Assembly (NCBI RefSeq): GCF_002797435.1
Contig: NZ_PGEN01000001.1
Location: 930,001-994,000 of the forward strand
Direction: 5' to 3'
DNA length: 64,000 nucleotides
Origin: Sphingomonas koreensis
Lineage (GTDB): Bacteria > Pseudomonadota > Alphaproteobacteria > Sphingomonadales > Sphingomonadaceae
In this document: piece after piece, positions 28,297 to 36,783 of the stretch
How the letters are laid out: every line of letters starts with the position of its first letter
Numbering within the stretch: the stretch's first letter is position 1
Position numbers and translations under genes: made by a program
Notes under the pieces: generated by a model
Databases searched by the model: none
Told to the model about the DNA's origin: nothing
What the model saw: only the letters and a program-made list of their open reading frames with translations

Positions 28297-28326
28297 CGCA
28301 AACCATTCATTTTCTGGCGGTTTGCG
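28297..28326. promoter_or_regulatory. operator-like inverted repeat between divergent genes
   Basis: CGCAAACC (28297-28304) and GGTTTGCG (28319-28326) are a perfect 8-bp dyad separated by 14 bases that are richer in AT than the surroundings. It lies midway between the start of the DUF1800 gene and the hydroxyacid dehydrogenase start, so it could control either direction. No matching regulator gene is adjacent. Confidence 0.45.
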
Positions 28327-28356
28327 TGGCGACGATGATCGTCCTAACCTGTTGAG

Positions 28357-29292
28357 ATGAAAGCCGTCCTGCCCGCCCTTGCCCGCCCGCTGATCGAACC
28401 CGGGCTGCCCGCCGGAATCGAGCCGCACTGGTTCGCCAGCCGCGAGGAGGCGATCGCGATGGTCGCGGACGCCGATATCGCCTGGGTCGACATGATGCGC
28501 CCGGACTGGACCGGCGAAGCCGCAGCGGCGGGTGTCCGGCTCAAATGGCTTTCGACCATCTATGCCGGGATCGACGCGTTTGACGTCGATCTGCTCAAGA
28601 CACGCGGCACGATCCTGACCAACGGCGTCGGGATCAACGCGATCGCAGTCGCCGAATATGCGGTGATGGGGATGCTCGCGGCCGCCAAGCGCTTCGATCA
28701 GGTGGTGCGCATGGCCGACCGTCGCGAATGGCCCGCCGATGCACCGGGCAAGGTCGAGCTGTTCGAGACCCGCGCGCTGATCGTCGGCTATGGCACGATC
28801 GGGCGGATGATCGGCGATCGGCTGGCGGCTTTCGGGGTGGACGTGACCGGCGTCACCCGTTCGGGCCGCGACGGAACGCTGACTCCGGGCCAGTGGCGCG
28901 AGCGGCTCGGGGACTATGACTGGCTCGTCCTCGCCGCGCCTTCGACCGGCGATACCCACGCCCTGATCGGCACGGCGGAACTCGCGGCCATGAAGCCGGG
29001 TGCCTGGCTGGTGAACGTCGCGCGCGGCGACATGGTGGATCAGCCCGCGCTGATCGAGGCGTTGGAGAAACGGCGGATCGCCGGCGCATTTCTCGACGTC
29101 GTCGATCCCGAGCCCTTGCCCGACGACCACCCGCTATGGACCACGCCCAACGTCATCCATTCGATGCATCTGTCGGGCCGCTCGCAGGCGAAGATGTTCA
29201 TGCGTGCCGCGGCGCTGTTCCTCGAAAACGCCCGCGCCTTTGCCGAGGGGCGGCCGATGAAGAACGTCGTCGATCTCGACGCGGGTTATTGA
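28357..29292 (+). CDS. D-2-hydroxyacid dehydrogenase (NAD(P)-dependent)
   Basis: A 311-residue dehydrogenase. The NAD(P)-binding region has [21 protein letters not shown] near residue 145. The catalytic arginine is in [12 protein letters not shown], the glutamate in DVVDPEPLP, and the histidine in [10 protein letters not shown], where many relatives have TPH. It reduces 2-keto acids or oxidises D-2-hydroxy acids; glyoxylate/hydroxypyruvate reductase or a related role is possible, but the substrate is not visible. A long hairpin follows. Confidence 0.88.
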   Translation: MKAVLPALARPLIEPGLPAGIEPHWFASREEAIAMVADADIAWVDMMRPDWTGEAAAAGVRLKWLSTIYAGIDAFDVDLLKTRGTILTNGVGINAIAVAEYAVMGMLAAAKRFDQVVRMADRREWPADAPGKVELFETRALIVGYGTIGRMIGDRLAAFGVDVTGVTRSGRDGTLTPGQWRERLGDYDWLVLAAPSTGDTHALIGTAELAAMKPGAWLVNVARGDMVDQPALIEALEKRRIAGAFLDVVDPEPLPDDHPLWTTPNVIHSMHLSGRSQAKMFMRAAALFLENARAFAEGRPMKNVVDLDAGY

Positions 29293-29316
29293 CCCGGCTA
29301 AGAGGCGTTCGAGCGC

Positions 29317-29394
29317 GGCACTGGCCCGCTCCCCCACCCGGCCACCCAATGGCAGTATCCTATGGGTGGCCGGGTGGGGGAGCGGGCCGGTGCC
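29317..29394. repeat. long near-perfect inverted repeat (32-bp arms)
   Basis: The 32 bases at 29317-29348 pair with 29363-29394; the only non-Watson-Crick position would be a G.U in RNA. The loop is 14 bases. The arms are very GC-rich, with the cores CCCACCCGGCCACCCA and TGGGTGGCCGGGTGGG. It lies 24 bases after the hydroxyacid dehydrogenase stop and 40 bases before trpG. It could be a strong transcription stop, an attenuator, or a dispersed palindromic repeat; no T run follows. Confidence 0.7.
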
Positions 29395-29396
29395 GC

Positions 29397-29416
29397 ATTT
29401 CGGCGTCAGCCGAAAT
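29397..29416 (+). promoter_or_regulatory. second hairpin directly before trpG
   Basis: ATTTCGGC (29397-29404), loop GTCA, GCCGAAAT (29409-29416): an 8-bp perfect stem just 2 bases after the long inverted repeat and 18 bases before the trpG ATG. No clear Shine-Dalgarno site remains between it and the start, so folding here could limit ribosome access. Whether it is regulatory is inference. Confidence 0.4.
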
Positions 29417-29434
29417 CAGATTGAGCACCCCACC

Positions 29435-30019
29435 ATGATCCTTGTCATCGACAATTACGACAGCTTCACCTGGAACCTGGTCCATTATCTGATGGAACTG
29501 GGCGCCGAGGTGAAGGTGGTGCGCAACGATGCGCTGACCGCCGCGGAGGCGATTGCGAGCAACGCGCAGGCCTTTCTGCTCTCGCCCGGCCCGTGCACGC
29601 CGAACGAGGCGGGGATCAGCCTTGATCTCGTCGCCGCCTGCGCCGATGCGGGCAAGCCCTTGCTCGGCGTCTGCCTCGGCCATCAGTCGATCGGCCAGCA
29701 TTTCGGCGGACAGGTCGTGCGCGGCGGACTGATGCACGGCAAGACCAGCCCCGTGCGTCACGACGGCACCGGCCTGTTCGAAGGCCTGCCCTCCCCCTTC
29801 ACCGCGACGCGCTATCACTCGCTGATCGTGACAGACATCCCCGAGGAACTGGTGGTCAACGCCACCGCCGACGACGGCAGCGTCATGGCGTTCCGCCACC
29901 GCGAACTTCCCATCCACTCGGTCCAGTTCCATCCCGAGAGCATCGCCACCGAACATGGCCATGCGATGCTGGCGAACTTCATGAATATCGCGGGGATCGA
30001 GGCGAAGGCGCTGGCCTGA
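29435..30019 (+). CDS. trpG: anthranilate synthase glutamine amidotransferase subunit
   Basis: A 194-residue class I glutamine amidotransferase that feeds ammonia to TrpE for anthranilate synthesis; the same protein may also serve aminodeoxychorismate synthase (PabA). It starts [19 protein letters not shown], has the nucleophile in [15 protein letters not shown] (Cys near residue 79) and the catalytic His-Glu in [13 protein letters not shown]. The frame is open from 29366, but ATG 29435 is the family start. trpE is not in the window; two unrelated genes separate it from trpD. Confidence 0.94.
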   Translation: MILVIDNYDSFTWNLVHYLMELGAEVKVVRNDALTAAEAIASNAQAFLLSPGPCTPNEAGISLDLVAACADAGKPLLGVCLGHQSIGQHFGGQVVRGGLMHGKTSPVRHDGTGLFEGLPSPFTATRYHSLIVTDIPEELVVNATADDGSVMAFRHRELPIHSVQFHPESIATEHGHAMLANFMNIAGIEAKALA

Positions 30020-30113
30020 GCTGCCACGCCGCCGCGATATTGCAAGCCGCCGGCCCCAAGCATAGCCTTTGCGTCGGGCGGCCCCGCGTCGCCCGTCATC
30101 GCAGGAGGCCGGC

Positions 30114-30347
30114 TTGAAACCTACCGCGCTCATTCTTCCGCTCGTCGTCATGGCCTGTGCACCCAAACCCGCGGCCGACAAGCCGATCGGAATGGCGAAC
30201 CCCGCATCGGTTCACTGCGTGAAGGCCGGCGGCCGCGTCGAGATCCGCAAGGAAACCGCGGGCGAAGTCGGGTATTGCCACCTGCCGGATGGCCGGGTGA
30301 TCGAGGAGTGGCAGTTTCTCAGGGCCTCGCAGGGCAAGAACGGCTAG
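30114..30347 (+). CDS. DUF333 lipoprotein
   Basis: A 77-residue protein. A short signal peptide ends in the lipobox-like LVVMAC, so the cysteine is probably lipidated. The mature part contains GMANPASVHCVKAGGRVEI and YCHLPDGRVIEEWQF, the DUF333 pattern with two cysteines that likely form a disulfide. The start is a TTG at 30114, fixed by AGGAGG 5 bases upstream; no ATG is available in the right place. Found here between trpG and trpD, with which it has no obvious functional link. Confidence 0.8.
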   Translation: MKPTALILPLVVMACAPKPAADKPIGMANPASVHCVKAGGRVEIRKETAGEVGYCHLPDGRVIEEWQFLRASQGKNG

Positions 30348-30411
30348 AAATACGCCCGCATCGCTGAACGCCTGCGCCGCATGACGGATCGGCGATGCTT
30401 CCAGACTGGCC

Positions 30412-30789
30412 TCACGCCTGCGACAGGCTCAACACATTGCCGTCCGGGTCGTTGAACCACGCGACCTTCGCCATGCCGCCGGGCGCAGTCCAGATGCCGT
30501 CCTCGTCCTGCCCCATGCCGTCATAGACGGTGAAGGCGACGCCCTTGTCGCGCAGCGCATGGACGGTCGCGCGGATATCGCTCACATTCCAGCCGAACAC
30601 CGGATGCTGCCCCGCCCTGAAATCCGGCATCGGCGTCAGGCGGATCACCGCATTGTCCATGGCAATGAAGTCGCCGAACGGATCGGAGCTGCGCAGCGTC
30701 AGCCCCAGCTTGTCGCAATAGAAGCGAAGCGCGCCATCGCGGTCGGCGGTGTAGAGGAAGCTGACCGGCTCGGTCGATTTGAGGTTCAT
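30412..30789 (-). CDS. VOC family (glyoxalase/bleomycin-resistance-like) protein
   Basis: A 125-residue protein with the vicinal-oxygen-chelate fold: VSFLYTADRDGALRFYCDKLGL at the start and AWFNDPDGNVLSLSQA at the end. An internal GWNVSDIRATVHALRDKGV marks the second beta-alpha-beta half. The start at 30789 (MNLKSTEPV) is used; the frame upstream to 30903 looks non-coding. The activity cannot be inferred, since the family includes lyases, dioxygenases and binding proteins. It is encoded against the direction of trpG and trpD. Confidence 0.85.
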   Translation of the reverse strand: MNLKSTEPVSFLYTADRDGALRFYCDKLGLTLRSSDPFGDFIAMDNAVIRLTPMPDFRAGQHPVFGWNVSDIRATVHALRDKGVAFTVYDGMGQDEDGIWTAPGGMAKVAWFNDPDGNVLSLSQA

Positions 30790-30920
30790 TGGAACTCTCC
30801 CCGTCCTGATCTCCGCAGGATAATCGTTTTGCAGGTGAAATGCACCGCCCCCAGTCGGGCTTGTCTCGCGCACAACAGGATTTGCTCGACTCCCCGCCCC
30901 CACGCCCCAATAGAGGCCGC

Positions 30921-31916
30921 GTGACCCGTTTCAGCCTTCTTCCCGATCCCGCCACGCCACTTGCCCGCGAAGCCGCCGCACAGGCGTTCGCCGACATTCT
31001 CGATGGCTCAGCGCCCGAGCCCGAGATCGAAGCGTTTCTGATCGCGCTCAGCGAGCGCGGCGAGACCAGCATCGAAATCGCAGAGGCTGCGCGCGCGATG
31101 CGCCAGCGGGTTATTCCGGTCAGCGCGCCCGCCAACGCCATCGACGTGTGCGGCACCGGCGGCGACGGGCACCACACGCTCAACGTCTCGACCGCGGTCG
31201 CCATCGTCGTCGCGGCGGCCGGGGTGCCGGTCGCCAAGCACGGCAACCGCGCGGCATCGTCCAAGTCGGGCGCAGCGGACACGCTGGAGGCGCTGGGCCT
31301 AGACCTCGATCGCGCCGCGGCCAACGCCGAAGCGCATCTCAACGATCTCGGCATCGCCTTCCTCTTCGCCGCCAAGCATCATCCGGCGATGGGCCGCATC
31401 GCCCCGCTGCGGCGGCGGATCGCGCGGCGGACGATCTTCAACCTGATGGGCCCGCTCGCCAACCCCGCCGGTGTGCAGCGCCAGCTGATCGGCATCGCAC
31501 GGCCCGATTATGCCCCGATCTATGCCGAGGCGCTGGAGCAATTGGGCGTCAAGGGCGCCGCGATCGTCGCTGGCGAAGAGGGGCTCGACGAGTTGTCGCC
31601 CGAAGGCGGCAGCCTTGTGGTGAGCATCGGCGACGTCAGCCTGCCTGTTCGTGTCACACCCGCCGACGCCGGGCTGCCCTCGCACCCGCTCGTCAGCCTG
31701 CGCGGCGGTGACGCGCGCGAGAACGCCGCCGCGCTGCGGAGACTGCTCCTGGGCGAGCGCGGCCCTTATCGCGACGCGGTGCTGTTCAATTCCGCCGCAG
31801 CTCTGGTGGTCGCCGGCGAAGCCGTCGATCTGCGCGAAGGCGCCGAGGAAGCCGCCGAAACGATCGACAAGGGGCTTGCCAACGCGCTGCTCGACTGCTG
31901 GATCGCGGCGGCATGA
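30921..31916 (+). CDS. trpD: anthranilate phosphoribosyltransferase
   Basis: A 331-residue enzyme that joins anthranilate to PRPP in tryptophan synthesis. Motifs: [18 protein letters not shown] (PRPP-binding, near residue 78), [40 protein letters not shown], and [11 protein letters not shown]. The start is a GTG at 30921 with AGAGG upstream; the frame to 30840 is longer but its extra residues look non-coding. trpC overlaps its stop by 4 bases and moaC overlaps trpC, giving a coupled three-gene unit. Confidence 0.95.
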   Translation: MTRFSLLPDPATPLAREAAAQAFADILDGSAPEPEIEAFLIALSERGETSIEIAEAARAMRQRVIPVSAPANAIDVCGTGGDGHHTLNVSTAVAIVVAAAGVPVAKHGNRAASSKSGAADTLEALGLDLDRAAANAEAHLNDLGIAFLFAAKHHPAMGRIAPLRRRIARRTIFNLMGPLANPAGVQRQLIGIARPDYAPIYAEALEQLGVKGAAIVAGEEGLDELSPEGGSLVVSIGDVSLPVRVTPADAGLPSHPLVSLRGGDARENAAALRRLLLGERGPYRDAVLFNSAAALVVAGEAVDLREGAEEAAETIDKGLANALLDCWIAAA

Positions 31917-32695
31917 ATACGCTCGACAAGATCCTCGACGTGAAGCGCCGCGAAGTTGCCGAACGCAAGGCCGCGACCGCGCTCGCCGACCTTCAGGCCC
32001 GCGCACTCGCCCAGACCCCGCCGCGCGGTTTCCGCGCTGCGCTCGATGCCAAGGCCGCAACCGGCTACGGCCTGATCGCGGAAATCAAGAAAGCTTCCCC
32101 GTCCAAGGGATTGATCCGCGCCGATTTCGATCCGCCGGCTCACGCTCGCGCCTATGAGGCTGGCGGTGCCGCATGCCTGTCGGTGCTGACCGACGCCGAG
32201 TTCTTCCAGGGGCATGAGGACTATCTCATCGCCGCGCGCGCCGCCTGCGCCCTGCCGGTGATCCGCAAGGATTTCATGATCGATCCGTGGCAGGCGCTGG
32301 AGGCGCGCAGCATCGGCGCCGATGCGATCCTGATCATCGTCGCCGCGCTCGAGGATGCGCAGATGGCTGAGATCGAGGATGCCGCGATCGGCCTCGGCAT
32401 GGATGTGCTGGTCGAGGTGCATGACGAGGCGGAACTGGATCGCGCCCTGGCGCTCCGCTCGCGCCTGATCGGGGTCAACAACCGCAACCTCAAGGATTTC
32501 TCAGTCTCTTTTGACAGAACCTATGAGCTTGTCGGCCGCGCGCCCGAAGGCTGTACCTTCGTCGCGGAGAGCGGCCTCACCGCGCGCGCCGATCTCGACG
32601 CCATGGCGGAGCATGGCGTGCGCTGCTTCCTGATCGGCGAATCGCTGATGCGGCAGGACGATGTCGAGGCCGCGACCCGGGCACTGGTGGGATGA
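31913..32695 (+). CDS. trpC: indole-3-glycerol phosphate synthase
   Basis: A 260-residue TIM-barrel enzyme that closes the indole ring from CdRP. The N-terminus [67 protein letters not shown] and [12 protein letters not shown] are all present, including the catalytic lysines and glutamates. ATGA overlaps couple it to trpD upstream and moaC downstream. Confidence 0.97.
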   Translation: MNTLDKILDVKRREVAERKAATALADLQARALAQTPPRGFRAALDAKAATGYGLIAEIKKASPSKGLIRADFDPPAHARAYEAGGAACLSVLTDAEFFQGHEDYLIAARAACALPVIRKDFMIDPWQALEARSIGADAILIIVAALEDAQMAEIEDAAIGLGMDVLVEVHDEAELDRALALRSRLIGVNNRNLKDFSVSFDRTYELVGRAPEGCTFVAESGLTARADLDAMAEHGVRCFLIGESLMRQDDVEAATRALVG

Positions 32696-33168
32696 GCGAC
32701 CTCACCCATCTCGACGAAAGCGGCGCCGCACGCATGGTCGATGTGGGGACGAAGGCCGAAACGCAGCGGGAAGCCGTCGCCACCGGCCGCATCTCCATGT
32801 CGGCCGCGGCCGCCGCCGCGATCCGCGATGGCCTGGTCAGGAAGGGCGACGTCCTGTCGGTCGCCCGTGTCGCGGGGATCATGGCGGCGAAGAAGACCAG
32901 CGACCTCATTCCGCTCTGCCACCCGCTGGCGCTGACGAAGATCACCCTCGACCTTGTCCCGGACGCGACCGGCCTCACCGCCACAGCGACCGTCGCGCTG
33001 ACCGGCCGGACCGGCGTGGAGATGGAAGCGCTCACCGCGGTCTCGGTCGCGCTGCTCACCGTCTACGACATGGCCAAGGCAATCGATAAGGCGATGACGA
33101 TCGGGGATATCAGCCTCGCCTCGAAGACGGGGGGCAAGTCCGGAGACTGGGTGAATCGGGAAGGTTAA
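32692..33168 (+). CDS. moaC: cyclic pyranopterin monophosphate synthase
   Basis: A 158-residue MoaC, which makes cyclic pyranopterin monophosphate in molybdenum-cofactor synthesis. Motifs: [19 protein letters not shown] at the start, [13 protein letters not shown] with catalytic His/Leu region, [25 protein letters not shown], and the C-terminal [10 protein letters not shown]. It overlaps trpC by 4 bases. moeA follows after a PilZ gene, so the cofactor genes are split by it. Confidence 0.96.
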   Translation: MSDLTHLDESGAARMVDVGTKAETQREAVATGRISMSAAAAAAIRDGLVRKGDVLSVARVAGIMAAKKTSDLIPLCHPLALTKITLDLVPDATGLTATATVALTGRTGVEMEALTAVSVALLTVYDMAKAIDKAMTIGDISLASKTGGKSGDWVNREG

Positions 33169-33248
33169 TCCTTCCTCCACCCTGCTCGCTCAGACATTCT
33201 TGAGGGGCGAGCGCGCACGGTTCCTGCCGACAAACGGGTGGGGATCCA

Positions 33249-34196
33249 ATGACACTTCCGGCACGATCAGCGATCTTCTCGCTGTCCGGCGAGCTAGACG
33301 CTGCACCCGGTGCGGTCGAGGACGCTTCACCTGCACGGCTGCTGCTCGGCAGCGCGGGCGAGCGGAACTGCTTCGTCCACCGCCTCACCTCGGCCGGTGC
33401 GTCGCTCACCGTGTCCGGCCCGGTCAGCAACGGCGCGCGCGCGACGATCGAACTGCCTTTCGGCCTCGCGGCCGACGGGGCGATCGTCGGCGACGATCCC
33501 GACTCGATTGCCTTCCGCTTCGACGAGCCGCTCGATGTCGTAGGCGCGCTCGCCCGCTGCCTCGCGGCGCTTCCGGCGGAGCGGCGCCAGATGCCGCGTA
33601 TCGAGCTGCGCCACCGTCTGTGCGTGCGGCACAATGGCCAGGTCGATTTCGCCTGGACGCGCAACCTTTCCACCGCAGGCGTCGGTGTCGAGACCCGCGC
33701 AGTGCTCACCCCCGGTGCACAGGTCGAACTGACCCTCGACGGGCTGCGCCCGATCCAGGGCGAAGTGCGCTGGACCGAGCGCGGCCAGGCCGGCATCGCC
33801 TTTGTCGAGGAGCTCGGCTGGCAGATCCTGATGCCCTGGCTGCGCAAGATCGCGACGCGCCGCCCAGGTCCCAACGGCACGCCGGTGCAGGAATATGCCC
33901 CCTCCACTCTGGGCGCAGTCAAGGACGCCCTGAAGCTCGACATCGCCACCCATGTTCGCTCGGGCGCCAATTGGTGGAATGCGCAGCTCAACACGCTCAG
34001 CAGCACGCTCACCGAGTTCGAAAGCGCGACCGAGTTCGCTCCCCTCTCCTCGCTCTGGCTCTCGTTGCCGGGGATTGGCGGCTGGCCGATCCGGGTGATC
34101 GAGTGCCATGGCGCCCGGCATGTCGCCGAGTTCCGCATCGCGCTCCGCCCGCACGAGATGGCACGGCTGGCCGAAGCGGCGCGCCCGGCACGCTGA
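33249..34196 (+). CDS. PilZ domain protein, probably with three PilZ-like units
   Basis: A 315-residue soluble protein. The central unit (about residues 110-200) has the c-di-GMP motifs RIELRHRL (RxxxR) and NLSTAGVGV (N/DxSxxG), then VRWTERGQAGIAFVE. Before it, NCFVHRLTSAGASL...IELPFGL looks like a second, degenerate PilZ unit lacking RxxxR. The C-terminal stretch around WPIRVIECHGARHVAEFRI may be a third. Only the central unit seems able to bind c-di-GMP. Its place between moaC and moeA probably has no functional meaning. Confidence 0.75.
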   Translation: MTLPARSAIFSLSGELDAAPGAVEDASPARLLLGSAGERNCFVHRLTSAGASLTVSGPVSNGARATIELPFGLAADGAIVGDDPDSIAFRFDEPLDVVGALARCLAALPAERRQMPRIELRHRLCVRHNGQVDFAWTRNLSTAGVGVETRAVLTPGAQVELTLDGLRPIQGEVRWTERGQAGIAFVEELGWQILMPWLRKIATRRPGPNGTPVQEYAPSTLGAVKDALKLDIATHVRSGANWWNAQLNTLSSTLTEFESATEFAPLSSLWLSLPGIGGWPIRVIECHGARHVAEFRIALRPHEMARLAEAARPAR

Positions 34197-34236
34197 TCCC
34201 CTCGACCCGGCCGCCGCTGCGCGGTACCCCGCGGCG

Positions 34237-35421
34237 ATGGCCGATCTCCTTCCCGTCGCAGACGCGCAACGCCGCCTGCTCGCGCTCGCGCCTGCACGCC
34301 CGGCGGAGAGCGTAGAGCTGCGCGAAGCCTCCGGCCGGTGGAGCGCCGCTCCCGTCACCGCCCGCCGCACCCAGCCCGAACACCCCGTATCCGCAATGGA
34401 TGGCTATGCGATCCGCTTCGCCGACCTTCCCGGCCCATGGGAAGTGGTCGGCGAAAGCGCCGCCGGCCGCCCTTTCGCCGGGCGTGTCGCCGCGCGTCAG
34501 GCGGCCCGCATCTTTACCGGCGCCCTGCTGCCGGACGGAGCAGACACCGTCCTGGTGCAGGAAGAAGCCCGGCGCGAGGGCGATCGCCTCCATCTCGACG
34601 GCGAAGGCCCCGCCTTAGAAGGCCGCAACGTCCGCGCGGCGGGGCTCGATTTCCACGCAGGGGACGTGCTGATCGCCGCCGGTGAGCTTCTGACACCCGC
34701 CCGGATCGCGCTCGCCGCGGTCGCGGGCCACGCCTCACTGCCCGTGCGCCGCCGCGTCCGCATCGCCATCGCCGCGACCGGCGACGAGCTGCGCGCGCCC
34801 GGCGAACCGCTCGCACCGGGGCTCCTGCCCGAAAGCAACGGCGCCATGCTCGCCGCAATGCTCGCCGGGCTTCCGGTCGAGATCGCGGACCTCGGCATCC
34901 TGCCCGACCGGCATGATGTGCTGACGGCAGCCTTCGCCAGAGTGCGCGCCGACATCCTCGTCACCACCGGCGGCGCGTCGGTCGGCGACCATGATCTGGT
35001 CCGCCCGGCGCTTCAGGCGGCCGGCGCGGAGATCGATTTCTGGAAGGTCGCCGTCCGCCCCGGCAAGCCGATGATGGCAGGGACGCTCGGCGACACCGTC
35101 ATACTGGGCCTCCCCGGCAACCCGGTTTCGGCCTTCGTCACGGCGCAACTCTTCCTCCTCCCGCTCGTCGCGCACCTCGCGGGCGCCGCCGATCCGCTGC
35201 CGCGCACGCGCACCGCGACACTCGGAGAGCCGCTCCCCGCCAACGGTCCGCGCGCCGACTATCTGCGCGCCGCGCACCGCGACGGCCGGGTGGTCGCCGC
35301 CGCGATCCAGGACAGTTCGATGCTCCGCACGCTTGCCCGTGCAGACTGCCTGATCGTCCGCGCACCCCATGCCCCCGCGGCGCAAACCGGCGACTCGGTG
35401 GAAATCCTGCCTTTCGGGTAA
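34237..35421 (+). CDS. moeA: molybdopterin molybdenumtransferase
   Basis: A 394-residue MoeA, which inserts molybdate into adenylated molybdopterin. Motifs: PVSAMDGYAIRFAD near residue 50, ARIFTGALLPDGADTVLVQEE, the MPT-binding TTGGASVGDHDLVRPAL, VRPGKPMMAGTLG and GLPGNPVSAFVTAQLF. The C-terminal domain IV is present. The frame opens at 34108, but ATG 34237 is the normal N-terminus. lexA follows after 70 bases that contain its promoter and operator. Confidence 0.95.
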   Translation: MADLLPVADAQRRLLALAPARPAESVELREASGRWSAAPVTARRTQPEHPVSAMDGYAIRFADLPGPWEVVGESAAGRPFAGRVAARQAARIFTGALLPDGADTVLVQEEARREGDRLHLDGEGPALEGRNVRAAGLDFHAGDVLIAAGELLTPARIALAAVAGHASLPVRRRVRIAIAATGDELRAPGEPLAPGLLPESNGAMLAAMLAGLPVEIADLGILPDRHDVLTAAFARVRADILVTTGGASVGDHDLVRPALQAAGAEIDFWKVAVRPGKPMMAGTLGDTVILGLPGNPVSAFVTAQLFLLPLVAHLAGAADPLPRTRTATLGEPLPANGPRADYLRAAHRDGRVVAAAIQDSSMLRTLARADCLIVRAPHAPAAQTGDSVEILPFG

Positions 35422-35430
35422 CGGGGCGCC

Positions 35431-35474
35431 TTGACATCATACAAGAACAAGGCGTAAACGTTCCATGTCTGTTC
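35431..35474 (+). promoter_or_regulatory. lexA promoter with LexA (SOS) operator
   Basis: TTGACA (35431-35436) is a perfect -35 box; TAAACG around 35455-35460 could be the -10 after an 18-base spacer. Overlapping it is GTTC-N7-GTTC (GTTC 35460-35463, GTTC 35471-35474), the direct-repeat LexA box known from alphaproteobacteria. This predicts that LexA represses its own gene. The ATG at 35465 lies inside this operator, which is a reason to reject it as the lexA start. Confidence 0.85.
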
Positions 35475-35491
35475 CAGATGGAGACCGTCCG

Positions 35492-36178
35492 ATGCTTACG
35501 AAGAAGCAGCATGAGCTGATCTGCTTCATCGCCGACCGCTTGAACGAGACCGGCGTTTCGCCCTCGTTCGAGGAGATGAAGGACGCGCTCGATCTCAAGT
35601 CCAAGTCGGGGGTCCACCGGCTGATCTCCGCGCTCGAGGAACGCGGCTTCCTGCGCCGTCTGCCCAACCGCGCACGCGCGCTCGAAGTGCTCAGGATGCC
35701 CGAGCGGGCCGAGCCGAAAAAGGCTGTGCCCGCCAAGGACAATGTCGTCACGCTCGCCCGCCCGGCGCCGCAGGCGGCGAACCCGTCACCTGCCAACGAC
35801 GTGATCGAGATCCCGCTGCACGGCCGCATCGCCGCCGGCGTCCCGATCGAGGCGCTGGAAGGATCGACCATGCTCCCCGTCCCGGCCGCCCTGCTTGGCT
35901 CGGGCGAACATTATGCGCTTGAGGTCGCCGGGGACTCGATGGTCGAGGCCGGCATCTTCGATGGCGACTATGCCCTGATCCGCCGCCAGGAGACTGCTCG
36001 CGACGGCGAGATCGTCGTGGCGCTGATCGAGGACAGCGAAGCGACGCTCAAATATTTCCGCAACGAAGGCAGCATGGTCCGGCTCGATCCGGCCAACCGC
36101 GCCTATGATCCGCAGCGCTACCGCCCCGATCAGGTGCGCGTGCAGGGCCGCCTCGCCGGGCTGTTGCGGCGCTACTGA
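35492..36178 (+). CDS. lexA: LexA repressor
   Basis: A 228-residue SOS repressor and self-cleaving serine protease. The N-terminal winged helix is [21 protein letters not shown]...[23 protein letters not shown] linker of about 50 residues follows, longer than in E. coli. The protease domain shows the Ala-Gly cleavage site in GRIAAGVPI, the catalytic serine in [11 protein letters not shown] and the lysine in ATLKYFR. The start at 35492 has GGAGA 7 bases upstream and avoids the operator. A T-tailed hairpin terminates the gene. Confidence 0.96.
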   Translation: MLTKKQHELICFIADRLNETGVSPSFEEMKDALDLKSKSGVHRLISALEERGFLRRLPNRARALEVLRMPERAEPKKAVPAKDNVVTLARPAPQAANPSPANDVIEIPLHGRIAAGVPIEALEGSTMLPVPAALLGSGEHYALEVAGDSMVEAGIFDGDYALIRRQETARDGEIVVALIEDSEATLKYFRNEGSMVRLDPANRAYDPQRYRPDQVRVQGRLAGLLRRY

Positions 36179-36183
36179 ACGCG

Positions 36184-36208
36184 AAGGGCGGCTGCGGTCG
36201 CCCTTTTC
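36184..36208 (+). terminator. Rho-independent terminator of lexA
   Basis: AAGGGCG (36184-36190), 8-base loop, CGCCCTT (36199-36205), continuing into further T residues (TTTT at 36204-36207). It begins 5 bases after the lexA stop codon, so lexA is probably transcribed as the last gene of its unit. Confidence 0.75.
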
Positions 36209-36329
36209 ATCGATACTGGTTTCGGACCTGCCGGGCCGCACGGTCGCCGTGCGCCTTTACCTGCCGGGTAATTGAGCGCGCGATCGTCGTGCCTATCCTG
36301 CATTTGTCCACCCAATGACGGAGAGAGCG

Positions 36330-36737
36330 ATGACCACCTTTGAAGGCGGCTGCCATTGCGGCGCGATCCGCTACACGCTGACCGGCGAACCGATGCATCA
36401 CGCGCTGTGCCACTGTACCGATTGCCGCCGTGCCTCGGGCGCGCCGATGGTCGGCTGGGCGATGTTCCAGGAGGAGGCACTGAGCGTGACCCAGGGCGAG
36501 CCGCAGGAATATGCCTCGTCCGAACATGGCCGTCGCTTCTTCTGCGGCACTTGCGGGACCGGCCTCTTCTACCGGAACGCGGAGAATCTTCCCGGCATCG
36601 TCGATACCCAGGTCGCGACCCTCGACGATCCCGACGCGATCCCGGCTGGCGTTCACATCCAGACCGCCGAGCGCATCGGCTGGATGAAGGATGCTCACAC
36701 GCTGCCGGAATTCGCGCGTTATCCGGGAATGGAATAG
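36330..36737 (+). CDS. GFA (CENP-V-like) zinc protein
   Basis: A 135-residue protein with the glutathione-dependent formaldehyde-activating (GFA) fold. Zinc-binding cysteines are in GGCHCGAIRYTL, HALCHCTDCRRASGAP and FFCGTCGTGLFY. Family members bind zinc and sometimes glutathione-linked thiols; few have a proven reaction. ATG 36330 is chosen over 36315 because GGAGAG lies directly upstream of it. It begins the block of four genes that sits between lexA and comEC. Confidence 0.88.
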   Translation: MTTFEGGCHCGAIRYTLTGEPMHHALCHCTDCRRASGAPMVGWAMFQEEALSVTQGEPQEYASSEHGRRFFCGTCGTGLFYRNAENLPGIVDTQVATLDDPDAIPAGVHIQTAERIGWMKDAHTLPEFARYPGME

Positions 36738-36783
36738 CGCGTCGCGCGACGTTGCGGCAGTCCGATGAAGGGCAGCGCCTCGA

